A DNA stretch of 64,000 bases from Palaemon carinicauda. Its lineage: Eukaryota; Arthropoda; Malacostraca; Decapoda; Palaemonidae. Within the stretch, counting starts at the first letter, position 1. Every line of letters begins with the position of its first letter. The stretch lies in the NCBI RefSeq assembly GCF_036898095.1, contig NC_090761.1:40773810-40837809 (forward strand), given 5' to 3'. The notes under the pieces were generated by a model. It did no database searches and was not told the DNA's origin. It saw nothing but the letters and a program-made list of their open reading frames with translations. The translations under genes were made by a program, and so were the position numbers. This document shows, one piece after another, positions 55,133 to 64,000 of the stretch.

Positions 55133-56242
55133 TTGCAATGGAACTGTCAGGGTTTGAGGGCGAAATATGAAGAACTTAAGCTCCTAATTCATGAACATTC
55201 CCCCATAATTGTATGTCTACAGGAAAGTATGCTTGATTTTAACACTCTTAGTCCTCGAGAGTATGTTAGCTATAAAACACCATATAATCTACAAGCAGGG
55301 AGCCATGGCGGAAGTCTCGTGTACATTCGTCGAGATATTCCCCAAATACCTATGTCTATACGTACAACCCCGCAGGCAGTGGGTGTACAAATTGATATAG
55401 GGAGAAAATATACAACATGCTGTCAGTACTTACCTCCAAATGATAATATTTTATATGATGATTTAGCAGAGGTCATTCAACAACTCCCTTTACCTTTTCT
55501 CTTACTGGGAGATATGAATGGTAGACATCCTTTATGGGGTGATGTTTTGGCCGACACAAGGGGCAATATTATCTCATCAATTATGGAGAATGAGGATGTG
55601 GGACTCCTTAATACAGGAGAGCCCACGCACTTCCATGTTCAGACAGGTACTTTGTCATGCATTGACCTTTCAATTGCAAGTTCTAACTGCCTTCTTGATT
55701 TTGATTGGAGGACATTAGATGATTGGCATACTAGTGATCATGCACCAATCATTATAAACGCCAACAAGGGTCCGCCTTTGCAAAGATCGCCACGTTGGAA
55801 TCTAGACAAGGCTGACTGGGTTAAATTTTCTGAGCTAAGTGAAATCGAAGGGAGAGCAGAACAGTTTGAAAGTATTGATGATGCCATAGACCTACTGAAT
55901 GGAACTCTTCATACAGCAGGAATCAATTCGATTCCCAAAACCACAGGACAATTCAAAAGACGACCAGTCCCGTGGTGGTCCTCAGAATTAACAGCCTTGC
56001 ACAGAGCCACCAGAAAATCCCTGACTAGATTGCGTAGACGCCGTACTGATGAAAATTTGATATCATACAAAAAATGTAGAGCACAATTCCGTCGTGCCAT
56101 GAAAGAAGCTAGACGCCAATCTTGGGTGGCTTTTGTTTCGTCCAATAATAGTAGAACACCACCATCTTCTGTATGGAGGAAAATAAAAAAAAATTGCAGG
56201 CAAATTTACCCCGAACCCACCACCAGTGTTGAAAGTGAATGA
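55133..56242 (+). CDS. ORF2 part 1: AP-like endonuclease
   Basis: 369 codons. LQWNCQGLRAKYEE (Asn), VCLQESM (Glu), LLGDMNGRHPLWG (Asp/Asn) and SDHAPI (Asp/His) are the endonuclease motifs; all catalytic positions are present. It nicks target DNA for reverse transcription. There is no ATG at the domain start; the frame overlaps the ORF1 stop region. A nine-A run at 56185-56193 appears to have one A too many: the frame expected downstream is +1, giving FTPNPPPVLKVND instead of the premature PEPTTSVESE. Confidence 0.82.
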   Translation: MQWNCQGLRAKYEELKLLIHEHSPIIVCLQESMLDFNTLSPREYVSYKTPYNLQAGSHGGSLVYIRRDIPQIPMSIRTTPQAVGVQIDIGRKYTTCCQYLPPNDNILYDDLAEVIQQLPLPFLLLGDMNGRHPLWGDVLADTRGNIISSIMENEDVGLLNTGEPTHFHVQTGTLSCIDLSIASSNCLLDFDWRTLDDWHTSDHAPIIINANKGPPLQRSPRWNLDKADWVKFSELSEIEGRAEQFESIDDAIDLLNGTLHTAGINSIPKTTGQFKRRPVPWWSSELTALHRATRKSLTRLRRRRTDENLISYKKCRAQFRRAMKEARRQSWVAFVSSNNSRTPPSSVWRKIKKNCRQIYPEPTTSVESE

Positions 56243-56515
56243 TCAGTTTGTACATACATACATACATATACCAAGGCACTACTCCCAATTTTGGGGGATA
56301 GCGGACATCATCAAAGAAACAAAAACAAAAAGGGGACCTCTACTCTCTACGTTCCTCCCAGCTTATCAAGGGACTCAACCGAGTTCAGCTGGTACTGCTA
56401 GGGTGTCACAGCCCACCCTCCCACATTATCCACCACAGATGAAGCTTCATAATGCTGAATCCCCTACTGCTGCTACATCCGCGGTCATCTAAGGCATCGG
56501 AGGCAGCAGCAGGGC

Positions 56516-57355
56516 CTACCGGAACTGCGTCACAATCGCTCGCCATTCATTCCTATTTCTAGCACTCCCTCTTGCCTCGCTCACATCTATCCTCCTATCA
56601 CCCAGAGCTTTCTTCACTCCATCCATCCACCCAAACCTTGGCCTTCCTCTCGTACTTATCCCATCAACTCTTGCATTCATCACCTTCTTTAGCAGACAGC
56701 CATTTTCCATTCTCTCAACATGGCCAAACCACCTCAACACATTCATATCCACTCTAGCTGCTAACTCATTTCTTACACCCGTTCTCACCCTCACCACTTC
56801 GTTCCTAACCCTATCTACTCGAGATACACCAGCCATACTCCTTAGACACTTCATCTCAAACACATTCAATTTCTGTCTCTCCATCACTTTCATTCCCCAC
56901 AACTCCGATCCATACATCACAGTTGGTACAATCACTTTCTCATATAAAACTCTCTTTACATTCATGCCCAACCCTCTATTTTTTACTACTCCCTTAACTG
57001 CCCCCAACACTTTGCAACCTTCATTCACTCTCTGACGTACATCTGCTTCCACTCCACCATTTGCTGCAACAATAGACCCCAAGTACTTAAACTGATCCAC
57101 CTCCTCAAGTAACTCTCCATTCAACATGACATTCAACCTTGCACCACCTTCCCTTCTCGTACATCTCATAACCTTACTATTACCCACATTAGCTCTCAAC
57201 TTCCTTCTCTCATACACTCTTCCAAATTCTGTCACTAATCGTCTAAGCTTCTCTTCTGTGTCTGCAACCAGTACAGTATCATCTGCAAACAAAAACTGAT
57301 TTACCTCCCATTCATGGTTATTCTCGTCTACCAGTTTTAATCCTCGTCCAAGCAC
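56516..57355 (-). CDS. RT C-terminal part of RTE-like LINE
   Basis: 279-aa open frame. FLFADDTVLVADTEEKL carries the FADD active site (motif C). Then VDQFKYLGSIVAANGG, EMKCLRSMAGVSR, WFGHVERM and GRPRFGWMDGVKK, the usual C-terminal blocks of RTE-like elements. Open throughout, hence a young insertion. Confidence 0.8.
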   Translation of the reverse strand: MLGRGLKLVDENNHEWEVNQFLFADDTVLVADTEEKLRRLVTEFGRVYERRKLRANVGNSKVMRCTRREGGARLNVMLNGELLEEVDQFKYLGSIVAANGGVEADVRQRVNEGCKVLGAVKGVVKNRGLGMNVKRVLYEKVIVPTVMYGSELWGMKVMERQKLNVFEMKCLRSMAGVSRVDRVRNEVVRVRTGVRNELAARVDMNVLRWFGHVERMENGCLLKKVMNARVDGISTRGRPRFGWMDGVKKALGDRRIDVSEARGSARNRNEWRAIVTQFR

Positions 57356-57439
57356 TCAAGCATTCACCTCTCTCACCACTCCATCAACATACAAGTTAAA
57401 CAACCACGGCGACATCACACATCCCTGTCTCAGCCCCAC

Positions 57440-57682
57440 TCACACCGGAAACCAATCACTCACTTCATTTCCTATCTTAACACATACTTTACTACCTTTG
57501 TAGAAACTTTTCCCTGCTTGCAACAACCTTCCACCAACTCCATATAACCTCATCACATTCCACATTGCTTCCCTATCAACTCTATCATACGCTTTCTCCA
57601 GATCCATAAACGCAACATACACCTCCTTACCTTTTGCTAAATATTTCTCGCATATCTGCCTAACTGTAAAAATCTGATTCAT
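57440..57682 (-). pseudogene. RT N-terminal part of RTE-like LINE
   Basis: MNQIFTVRQICEKYLAKGKE and VAFMDLEKAYDRVDREAMWN (motif A Asp). Separated from the FADD part by a frame break and a stop near 57356-57440. Confidence 0.75.
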
Positions 57683-57863
57683 ACAACCCCTACCTCTTCT
57701 AAAACCACCCTGTATTTCTAAGATTGCATTCTCTGTTTTATCCTTGATTCTTGGTCAGTTTGTGACTGAAGGAAATGAAGTTAGCAATGCCCTGGCTGAC
57801 CATTTTTCAAATGTACAGTATCGTGCAAGAGTTTAGCAGCTCCTGGTCACCATTACAGGAGCA

Positions 57864-58973
57864 TTGAAGAAAAGAAAATTTAAAATTTTGCAACAGGAAG
57901 GGAAGAATTGTATAATTCTCCTTTTACTGAAAGAGAACTTGATTCCGCACTCGCTACTTGCAACGATACAGCTCCTGGACCCGATGGAATTCCATATGCA
58001 ATGGTTAAACATGTACATTTTAATACAAAGTTATTTTTTTAAAAGTATTATTAATAGAATATGGCATGATCATAGTTACCCAAGTGTTTGGGAACTAGCC
58101 ATTATTTTAGCCTTTTTAAAACCCGGTAAGGACAAGTTTTTAGCAGCAAGCTATCGACCTATTGCATTGACTTCGTGTTTATGTAAAATCATGGAGAAGA
58201 TGGTCAATGTAAGGTTGATGTGGTACCTTGAAAAGAAGGGTATTTTATCACCGATTCAATGTGGATTCAGAAAAATGCACTCAACAACTGATGTGTTAAT
58301 AAGACTTGAGTCCTCTATTTTTGAAGCCTTTGCTTCCAAACAGCACCATGTTACAGTATTTTTTGACCTTGAAAAGGCATATAATAGCACATGGAGATAT
58401 GGTATACTTAAAACCATTCATGAATTGGGATTGAGAGGAGAGTTGCCACTATTTATTCAGGCATTTCTTTCACATAGATTTTTTCAAGTGAGAGTTGGGG
58501 AAGCTCTATCAGAGAGTAAGTGCCAGGAAGAAGGAGTTCCTCAGGGTAGTGTGGTGAGTGTAACCCTTTTTGCACTAGCGATTAATGGGATATCCTCAGC
58601 AATTCGCCAGGATGTTCTCTCAACATTATTTGTGGATGATCTCTCAATATCATTTGCTGGCACTAGAATGGCAATGGTTGAGAGAAAAATCCAACTCTCT
58701 ATTGATAAAATTATCCAGTGGGCTGACATGAATGGATTTAAGTTCTCGACAAGTAAAACTACCATTGTCCATTTTTGTCGTATCCGGGGAGTACATCCAG
58801 ACCCGGATAGATACATTAAAGGTCAACGTATACCATGTGCAAGAGAAGCTAAATTTTTAGGTTTGATATTTGATTGTAGGCTTACATGGGTTTCTTACTT
58901 GAAAGCGTTAAAAGCTAAATGTGTTGAAGCTCTGAATATCTTAAAAGTATTGTCCCATACATCATGGGGGTAG
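57864..58973 (+). CDS. ORF2 part 2: reverse transcriptase
   Basis: 369 aa. ASYRPIALTSCLCKIMEKMV, TVFFDLEKAYNSTWR (motif A), GVPQGSVVSVTLFALAIN (motif B), STLFVDDLSISF (FVDD, motif C), KFLGLIFDCRLTW. All three RT aspartates are present. The first about 150 nt after the RTE insertion (57764-57950) are in other frames (SALATCNDTAPGPDGIPYAM is readable there). The frame ends at a TAG in TGGGGGTAGACC; one more G would continue it into the next frame. Confidence 0.82.
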   Translation: MKKRKFKILQQEGKNCIILLLLKENLIPHSLLATIQLLDPMEFHMQWLNMYILIQSYFFKSIINRIWHDHSYPSVWELAIILAFLKPGKDKFLAASYRPIALTSCLCKIMEKMVNVRLMWYLEKKGILSPIQCGFRKMHSTTDVLIRLESSIFEAFASKQHHVTVFFDLEKAYNSTWRYGILKTIHELGLRGELPLFIQAFLSHRFFQVRVGEALSESKCQEEGVPQGSVVSVTLFALAINGISSAIRQDVLSTLFVDDLSISFAGTRMAMVERKIQLSIDKIIQWADMNGFKFSTSKTTIVHFCRIRGVHPDPDRYIKGQRIPCAREAKFLGLIFDCRLTWVSYLKALKAKCVEALNILKVLSHTSWG

Positions 58974-60310
58974 ACCGCAATACTATTTTAAAATTATACA
59001 AGGCCTTGTTTTTTTCCAAAATTAGTTATGGTTGTGAAATATATTCTTCAGCCACCCCAAGCCGGTTAAAAATATTAGACTCGATACATCATGCAGGTAT
59101 TAGATTGTCTTCTGGAGCTTTTAAAACCTCGCCTATCCCAATTCTCCTTGTTGATGCTGGAGAGTTACCTCTAGACCTTTACCGAATGTCTTCCATTATT
59201 CGGTATTGGTTTAGATTGCAAAGACTCCCTAACTCTCTAGCCTTTCAGACTGCAAACCTTGTAAGACACGCATCATACTTTGAGTTGCACCCAAAATCTC
59301 CTCAACCTTATGGCTTTCGGGTGAAACGATTATTAAATAGTCTGGATATAATTAGAAATAAGGTACTTCCATTCAAGGTATCAACAACGCCTCCATGGAA
59401 GTTACCAGAGATATCTTTTTGTAAATATTTTATTGGAGGTAAGAAGAATATGTCAGACCTAGAAGCCAGGTCTCTTTTTAATGAACATGTTAAAGAACAT
59501 AGAGAATCAACTTTTATCTATACTGATGGCTCCAAATCTGATGCTGGTGTTGGATTTGGAGTACATAGTAATGGTTTTAATTGTAGAGGTGCACTTCCTC
59601 TGACCGCTTCCATATTTACTGCCGAACTGTATGGCATATTAACCGCTATTGAGAAAATAGCGTTGAAGAAGGAGGGTAATTTTACAATTTTTAGTGATGC
59701 AAGGAGTGTCCTTCAAGCTATAGAAGTTTTTAATTCTAATAACAATCTAGTTTTAAAGATTTTAGAATGGCTTTTTATTATTGGACGGAGAGGTATAACA
59801 GTTCAATTTTGTTGGGTTCCAGCACATGTAGGTGTGTCTGGGAATGAGAAGGCAGATTCACTGGCTAAGAAGGCTGCATCCGAGTTGCTGCCAAGAATGT
59901 ATCCCATTCCCTGTAATTATTTCTTACCTGACATCAAGAATTTGGTATGCAAAAAATGGCAACAGCAATGGGATAGCCTAGATGGCAATAAAATGCAAGA
60001 GGTAACAAATTACATATCTCCTTGGAGGTATAATATGATGCCCCGTATTGGTCACACTCGGTTGACACACGAGTTTCTGCTGAAGGGCCAACACCAACCG
60101 TATTGTGACGACTGTTTAGTACCTCTAACAGTAAGGCATTTGTTGACCAAATGCCCCAATTATAACAACTTAAGGAATAGATATTTGTTTGAGGCTCGAG
60201 GTGAGGGTGGCAGGTTCATCCTTGCCAAGATTCTTGGAAATGATGTGTCCTACCATGCAAGTGGCATTTTTAGATTTATTTCAGAATTAGGTCTTCTGAA
60301 AAATATTTAA
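58964..60310 (+). CDS. ORF2 part 3: RT thumb, RNase H and C-terminal zinc motif
   Basis: 448 codons. Begins DRNTILKLYKALFFSKISYG. RNase H: FIYTDGSKSDAGVGFGV (Asp), TAELYGILTAIE (Glu), IFSDARSVLQAI (Asp), WVPAHVGVSGNEKADSLAKK (His/Asp). C-terminus: IGHTRLTHEFLLKGQ and YCDDCLVPLTVRHLLTKC, a C-x2-C...H-x4-C motif of I-type elements. Intact catalytic residues. Confidence 0.85.
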   Translation: MGVDRNTILKLYKALFFSKISYGCEIYSSATPSRLKILDSIHHAGIRLSSGAFKTSPIPILLVDAGELPLDLYRMSSIIRYWFRLQRLPNSLAFQTANLVRHASYFELHPKSPQPYGFRVKRLLNSLDIIRNKVLPFKVSTTPPWKLPEISFCKYFIGGKKNMSDLEARSLFNEHVKEHRESTFIYTDGSKSDAGVGFGVHSNGFNCRGALPLTASIFTAELYGILTAIEKIALKKEGNFTIFSDARSVLQAIEVFNSNNNLVLKILEWLFIIGRRGITVQFCWVPAHVGVSGNEKADSLAKKAASELLPRMYPIPCNYFLPDIKNLVCKKWQQQWDSLDGNKMQEVTNYISPWRYNMMPRIGHTRLTHEFLLKGQHQPYCDDCLVPLTVRHLLTKCPNYNNLRNRYLFEARGEGGRFILAKILGNDVSYHASGIFRFISELGLLKNI

Positions 60311-60470
60311 CTTTTATGACATTCAACTTTTATGATTTTAATTGAATAATCTTTTATTTTTTATTTTATTTCATTTTTTATTTTTGTATACATAAATTAA
60401 ATGTTACCGGCGTCAATGACCTTAGATGTCAGGATGCCTGAAAACTTTAAATCAATCAATCAATCAACAG
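60311..60470 (+). other. LINE 3' UTR and (AATC)n tail
   Basis: AT-rich with TTTTATTTTTTATTTTATTT, then GATGTCAGGATGCCTGAAAA and the tail TTAAATCAATCAATCAATCA. The tail type is usual for this LINE group. Confidence 0.75.
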
Positions 60471-61850
60471 TCTACCACGTACACGCCGACAGTCTTCCGC
60501 GTGTGCACCGACAGTCTTCTGCGCGCGCGCGCCGACGGCTTTCTGCCCATGCCACCAGTATTCCGCAGGCGGGCGCCAATGGTCTCCCATGCGAGCGCTC
60601 GATGGTCTTCAGCGCGCACGCGCGCCAAGCTCTTGTGCGCGGGCGCCGATGGTCTCCCGCGCCAGTGGTGTTCCGCACGCACGTGCCAGCAGTCTCCATG
60701 TAGTATTCTCACACATGCGCCAATGCACCCGCCTTTGCACAACCACTCGCACGCTTTGGCGCATTCTAGAAAGAATGTACAAAACTACACAGTGCCTTAC
60801 TGCGCGCCAGCGCTCCTTCGCACTTTCATGTGCCCTCCTGCACAGTTGCAGTCTCAGATCCAATGCGCCAGCTCTTGCCAAAGAGTTGGGGCTTGCAGAT
60901 CCAATGCACCAGCTCTTGCCTAAGAGCCAGTGCTTGCCTGCTCTCCAGGCAGAAATTGAGCACCAGCATCATCCTGTGTGCCATCGCTCCAGTACTCTCT
61001 TACACACTTGCACAATAGGCAGTAAAAAGAAATAAAACTTTTTGGACAGGTCACCATTGCCCCATTCCTCCCCACAAACACATAACATTGCCACCGGGAA
61101 AAGAGGAATAAGGCTTCACAGAAGGATTCAAGATCCCGAAGATTCCATCTTACAAGGGGAATCGAAATGGGGAATCCTTGGTCCCTGTCTCTTCTGAAGT
61201 TTCTTTTTTCCTTGACAGACCACTGTCAGCAAACAGGAAAGCATCAACAGTCTGATCTTTAGATCACTGTTTGCTGATGGCTAGTTCACGGTTTACTGAT
61301 CGCTAGGTCGCCGATCACCAGATCGCCAATTGCTAGCTCAACACTGATCTTTAACCTCTAGTCCCTCCAATGACTAACGATCTCCGATTGCTAGCGTTTC
61401 CAATCACCGATTGCTAGTCAATAACCAGTCATCAGCTTGCTGATCACTAGATCACCGATGGGCAGCTCATCTTTCTTCGATCATTGAACTCAGCTCGCTG
61501 ATCTCTAACCAGCCCATCTTCAGCTTGCTCATCTCTGACCAACCAGGGGGACCATAATCAGCTTGCTGATCTCTAACTCACCATCGGCTCACAGACCACC
61601 GATTCATCGGTCATCAGCAATTCGCCAGCAGTTCGTGACTCGATCTTACTAGTCAACCTCTTCCTGTAGTTTCCTAGATCAGAAGGTATACAACATACTT
61701 CTTGCTACTGGCCGTTTTGACAACCCTCATCAACGGCTTGTCGACAGGGAACTACGGGCGAGCACTCACCAACTGCACAGTAACCACGATACCCAATGGT
61801 TAACCATTGATTAACATTCGCCAGATTGATTCCATTCTAAGGAATAGCAT
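60471..61850 (+). pseudogene. gag repeat region of DIRS E
   Basis: GC-rich, periodic CGCGCGCGCCGACGG / GGGCGCCGATGGTCTCC units, then GATCGCTAGGTCGCCGATCA-type units (61240-61640) like those at 25.68-25.74 kb in B. Several overlapping short frames (Ala/Arg-rich), no single gag frame. Confidence 0.55.
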
Positions 61851-61959
61851 CAATCCCTTTTGTTAGTTAAAGGAATTCTCTCAGAAAAAAATTTTTATGC
61901 TGGGTATCGCGCCTGATCCTTTACGACACGAATCAAGACTCTAGCGTCGACAATCTTCC

Positions 61960-62418
61960 ATGCAAAAGGATCCGCAAGGAGCTGTCCCTTTGGGTCGATG
62001 TCCACACCGTGTTGGAGTTCGAACAAGGGCTAAGACCTCGGGTCTTCATTTGCACACTGGTCCTAAAGGACACCTACTCCCAGGTCCAAACCATCCATCT
62101 AGGAAGGTTGAAAGATTCAGTCTAGACAAACAAGAAACACCAGTTCAAGGCACTGTGCTTTGGTCTTTCCACTACACCCATCATGGTCTCACAGGATCGG
62201 CTTGTCTCTCCTCTGTTTCGGGACGACTGACTGACCTTAGCAGACTCGGTGGCAACCTTGCATTGAAACCAGAACTTTTGAAGTCTTTTTACCAAGATCC
62301 TGTGATCAGGGTAAACCTGCGGAAGTCTTCCCTTCTTCCCTCCCAGAAGACTGGTGTATCTGGAGAAAGACACTTAAGAAGGCTAGAACATCAGTCAACC
62401 TCTCAAGGACTCTCCTAG
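61960..62418 (+). pseudogene. RT remnant of DIRS E with RNase H deleted
   Basis: LHLHTGPKGHLLPGPNHPS and VNLRKSSLLPSQKTG correspond to RT blocks of A (LHVHSGPKGRVLL, VNLEKSSLLPTQR), in mixed frames. Right after KSSLLPSQ the sequence jumps to RRLEHQSTSQGLS, which is the MT-like start (cf. RTSFNLSMTLIAPLW of A), so RNase H and the end of RT are deleted. Confidence 0.65.
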
Positions 62419-62640
62419 CTCCGCTATGGCATTATGCTGAACGGTTTCCAAACCTTTTGCAGCTCCTGGTAGAGTCTCCAAGAGAACTCTCTCCACATCA
62501 CAGACAACCCACTTCAACACCTACCACAAGCTATAGCTTTGCTATGATTGTACGCCTGGAGACTACCCAATACCTCTTTTGCGAAAAGGTTGTCTAGATA
62601 TCTGAGGAATTCCTCAGCCTCAGTCTACCAGGCAGTATAA
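62400..62640 (+). pseudogene. MT-like and recombinase N-terminal remnant of DIRS E
   Basis: LAPLWHYAERFPNLLQLLVE and SPRELSPHHRQ match APLWHHGEWFPGLLQLLTEP of A. Followed by decayed recombinase sequence. Confidence 0.6.
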
Positions 62641-63535
62641 CGTCTTGTGTGGTTGGTGTCATGTGAAAGTGTCTCTCTCCACTCAATACCTCGATTCTAG
62701 CAATAGCGGAATCCTCGAGTATATACAAGAGGAAAAGACCCCCTATTCAGTTTCGACAGGTAAAGATGATCACTCAACCTTGATCCTTCACCTTCAAACT
62801 GAAAGAAAGGGACGACACCTCATCGATAGACTTTTCCTAACTCATACGGACTTACAACTTGCTTTCCCCAGTTGGAATTGAGACCTTCCTCTCGGAACAT
62901 GGTTCAGATTCTCCGATCTCTAAAGAGATCTCCTTATGTTCCACTTCACCAGGCAACAAATTTTCTCCTGATTTAAGAACGAAATGTTCCTACACACTCG
63001 GACAGCAACCATACAAGTCAAGGAGCTTCATGGTCTCTCTTTCGACATTGCCCATTATTAAGAAGGGCGAAAGGCAATGTTCAGTTTCGTCCCTGAGTAT
63101 GTCGCCAGACACAGTCTCCAAAGGTGACGGATCCTACACAAGTCTCCACTCGGTAACGGACGAGCCAGATCATCCGTTACTGTACCCAGGGTAAGGTATT
63201 AGACTTTACCTAAAGAAAACGGCAACAGCCCATCCGGGTCCCTTCTCTTGTCATCAGCACTGGGAGAGACTAGAGGAGGATGACCGAAACATCATCTCGA
63301 CATGACGACTCACAGTGTCAAGGGCATAACTATGCCCCTGGTCCTTCTTAACAGATTACTCTGTGACGCAGGTTTTATAAGAAAGGATGTGAATGCTCCA
63401 AGTGACTTTCACAACCTTTCTCCTGCAAGACATTACCCACAGGAACTCGATACGACCTCTATCGGTCCGGTGGTGGCTGCACAACAGCTGGTTGTATACC
63501 TCAAGCTCCTTATTGGACAAGTAGCAGAAGGTTGA
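62641..63535 (+). pseudogene. Tyrosine recombinase remnant of DIRS E
   Basis: Short frames only. 63302-63535 ends with SIGPVVAAQQLVVYLKLLIG, the conserved recombinase C-terminus. Nucleotide order matches 13592-14700 of A, complemented. Catalytic motifs are not readable in one frame. Confidence 0.65.
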
Positions 63536-64000
63536 GGGCACTGTTACCTGCTTTTAGTCTGCGTGAATGAAAAGATTTGACTGGCTCTCGTTCTTTTCTT
63601 CATCCTACCCTCTCGTGGGGAAAGCAGCATCTTGGGTTCTCTGCATAAGCTGAACTCAAACCACGGCAGGTAAACCATGCTCCCTTGTGTACCTAGTATT
63701 AAGCTAGTACTGTTGCATCCCCATACCCTGGCAAGGTGGTATTGGGAAAGTCTTGGTTACATCAGGTTTTTTCTACATAGACTCAGAATAACTTTACCCA
63801 GGCAGTCACACTTCTGCACGTCTCAACACACAGCTTGCGTAGGCCGTGGACCTTGCTACGTAACAAAGTTTTAGCGAGTGCAGGGACTCCTTATTTTTGA
63901 GTTCAGTACTAGCATACTCAGATAAGGAGGCCCCTCGCAAAGCCAAAAGCCAGATTGGCAGGGACGTCCACCCTTCCTAATGGGTGAGTTACCCCTAATA
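63536..64000 (+). other. 3' UTR of DIRS E, to window edge
   Basis: Matches the complement of 13136-13560 of A (GGTAAACCATGCTCCCTTGT, CCCCATACCCTGGCAAGGTG, GGTGAGTTACCCCTAATA). The right terminus is outside the window. Confidence 0.65.

Larger units (their letters stand above)
56252..57754 (-). mobile_element. RTE-like LINE inserted into the I/Nimb LINE
   Basis: 1503 bp on the minus strand, flanked by TCAGTTTGT at 56243-56251 and 57755-57763. The 3' end has ATGT repeats (complement of ACATACATACAT). 5'-truncated inside the RT. The 56260-56515 part is the 3' UTR. Confidence 0.82.
52790..60470 (+). mobile_element. I/Nimb-like LINE, nearly full length
   Basis: 5' UTR (about 52790-53296), ORF1 with RRM-like and CCHC parts, ORF2 with endonuclease, RT, RNase H and C-terminal zinc motif, and a 3' end of AAATCAATCAATCAATCAAC tail repeats (about 60450-60470). 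Domain order and RNase H place it in the I superfamily, Nimb-like. Broken by stop and frameshift mutations and by an RTE-like insertion at 56252-57754. Confidence 0.85.

Overview
The window is animal genomic DNA dominated by retrotransposons. DIRS-type tyrosine-recombinase elements, I/Nimb-like and RTE-like LINEs, a (TTA)n-headed dispersed repeat and TTAGG-like motifs point to an arthropod, most likely a decapod crustacean (possibly a caridean prawn; the species cannot be fixed from sequence alone). No prokaryotic operons, CRISPR arrays or intact tRNA genes were seen.

Host genes. A minus-strand coiled-coil gene can be traced through three coding exons (28350-28245, 5303-5180, 787-640) and probably a fourth (33-1). 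The splice sites and reading phases agree at every junction. Its first intron is about 22.9 kb because DIRS elements and LINE pieces fill it; its second (4.4 kb) holds two LINE fragments. Exon 1 sits between two DIRS insertions, 35 bp from one and 44 bp from the other. A plus-strand open frame starts at 36037 and appears to resume at 43027, the two parts separated by a 6.9 kb DIRS element. The second part also carries a 76-bp SINE-like insertion with an 11-bp target duplication. A minus-strand THAP-domain exon lies at 45490-45274, and a plus-strand Cys-rich, transposase-like ORF at 44230-44577.

Mobile DNA, left to right: 2.0-5.1 kb, two truncated LINEs; 5.95-9.27 kb, internally deleted DIRS 'C' with a triplicated terminal repeat; 9.5-10.67 kb, LINE pieces; 10.67-12.68 kb, decayed DIRS 'D'; 12.80-28.20 kb, DIRS 'A', split by nested DIRS 'B' (19.90-27.70 kb), whose RT region in turn contains a 5S rRNA-like sequence; 29-35 kb, two arrays of a 45-bp satellite separated by a 1.28 kb TIR element with an 8-bp target duplication, plus (TTA)n repeats; 36.13-43.01 kb, DIRS 'F', the best-preserved element, with inverted terminal repeats, an internal complementary region and long open gag, RT/RNase H/MT-like and tyrosine recombinase frames; 46.42-64.0 kb (open at the window edge), DIRS 'E', invaded by a tandem array of about 1.5-1.7 kb DIRS 5' ends and by an I/Nimb-like LINE (about 52.8-60.47 kb) that itself carries an RTE-like LINE (56252-57754).

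The DIRS proteins act together: gag packages the RNA, RT/RNase H makes cDNA, the terminal repeats and internal complementary region template a circle, and the tyrosine recombinase integrates it without a target duplication. The strongest observations are the complete ITR/ICR logic in four elements, the nesting order, the 5S-like insert, the 76-bp insertion and the tandem DIRS 5'-end array.
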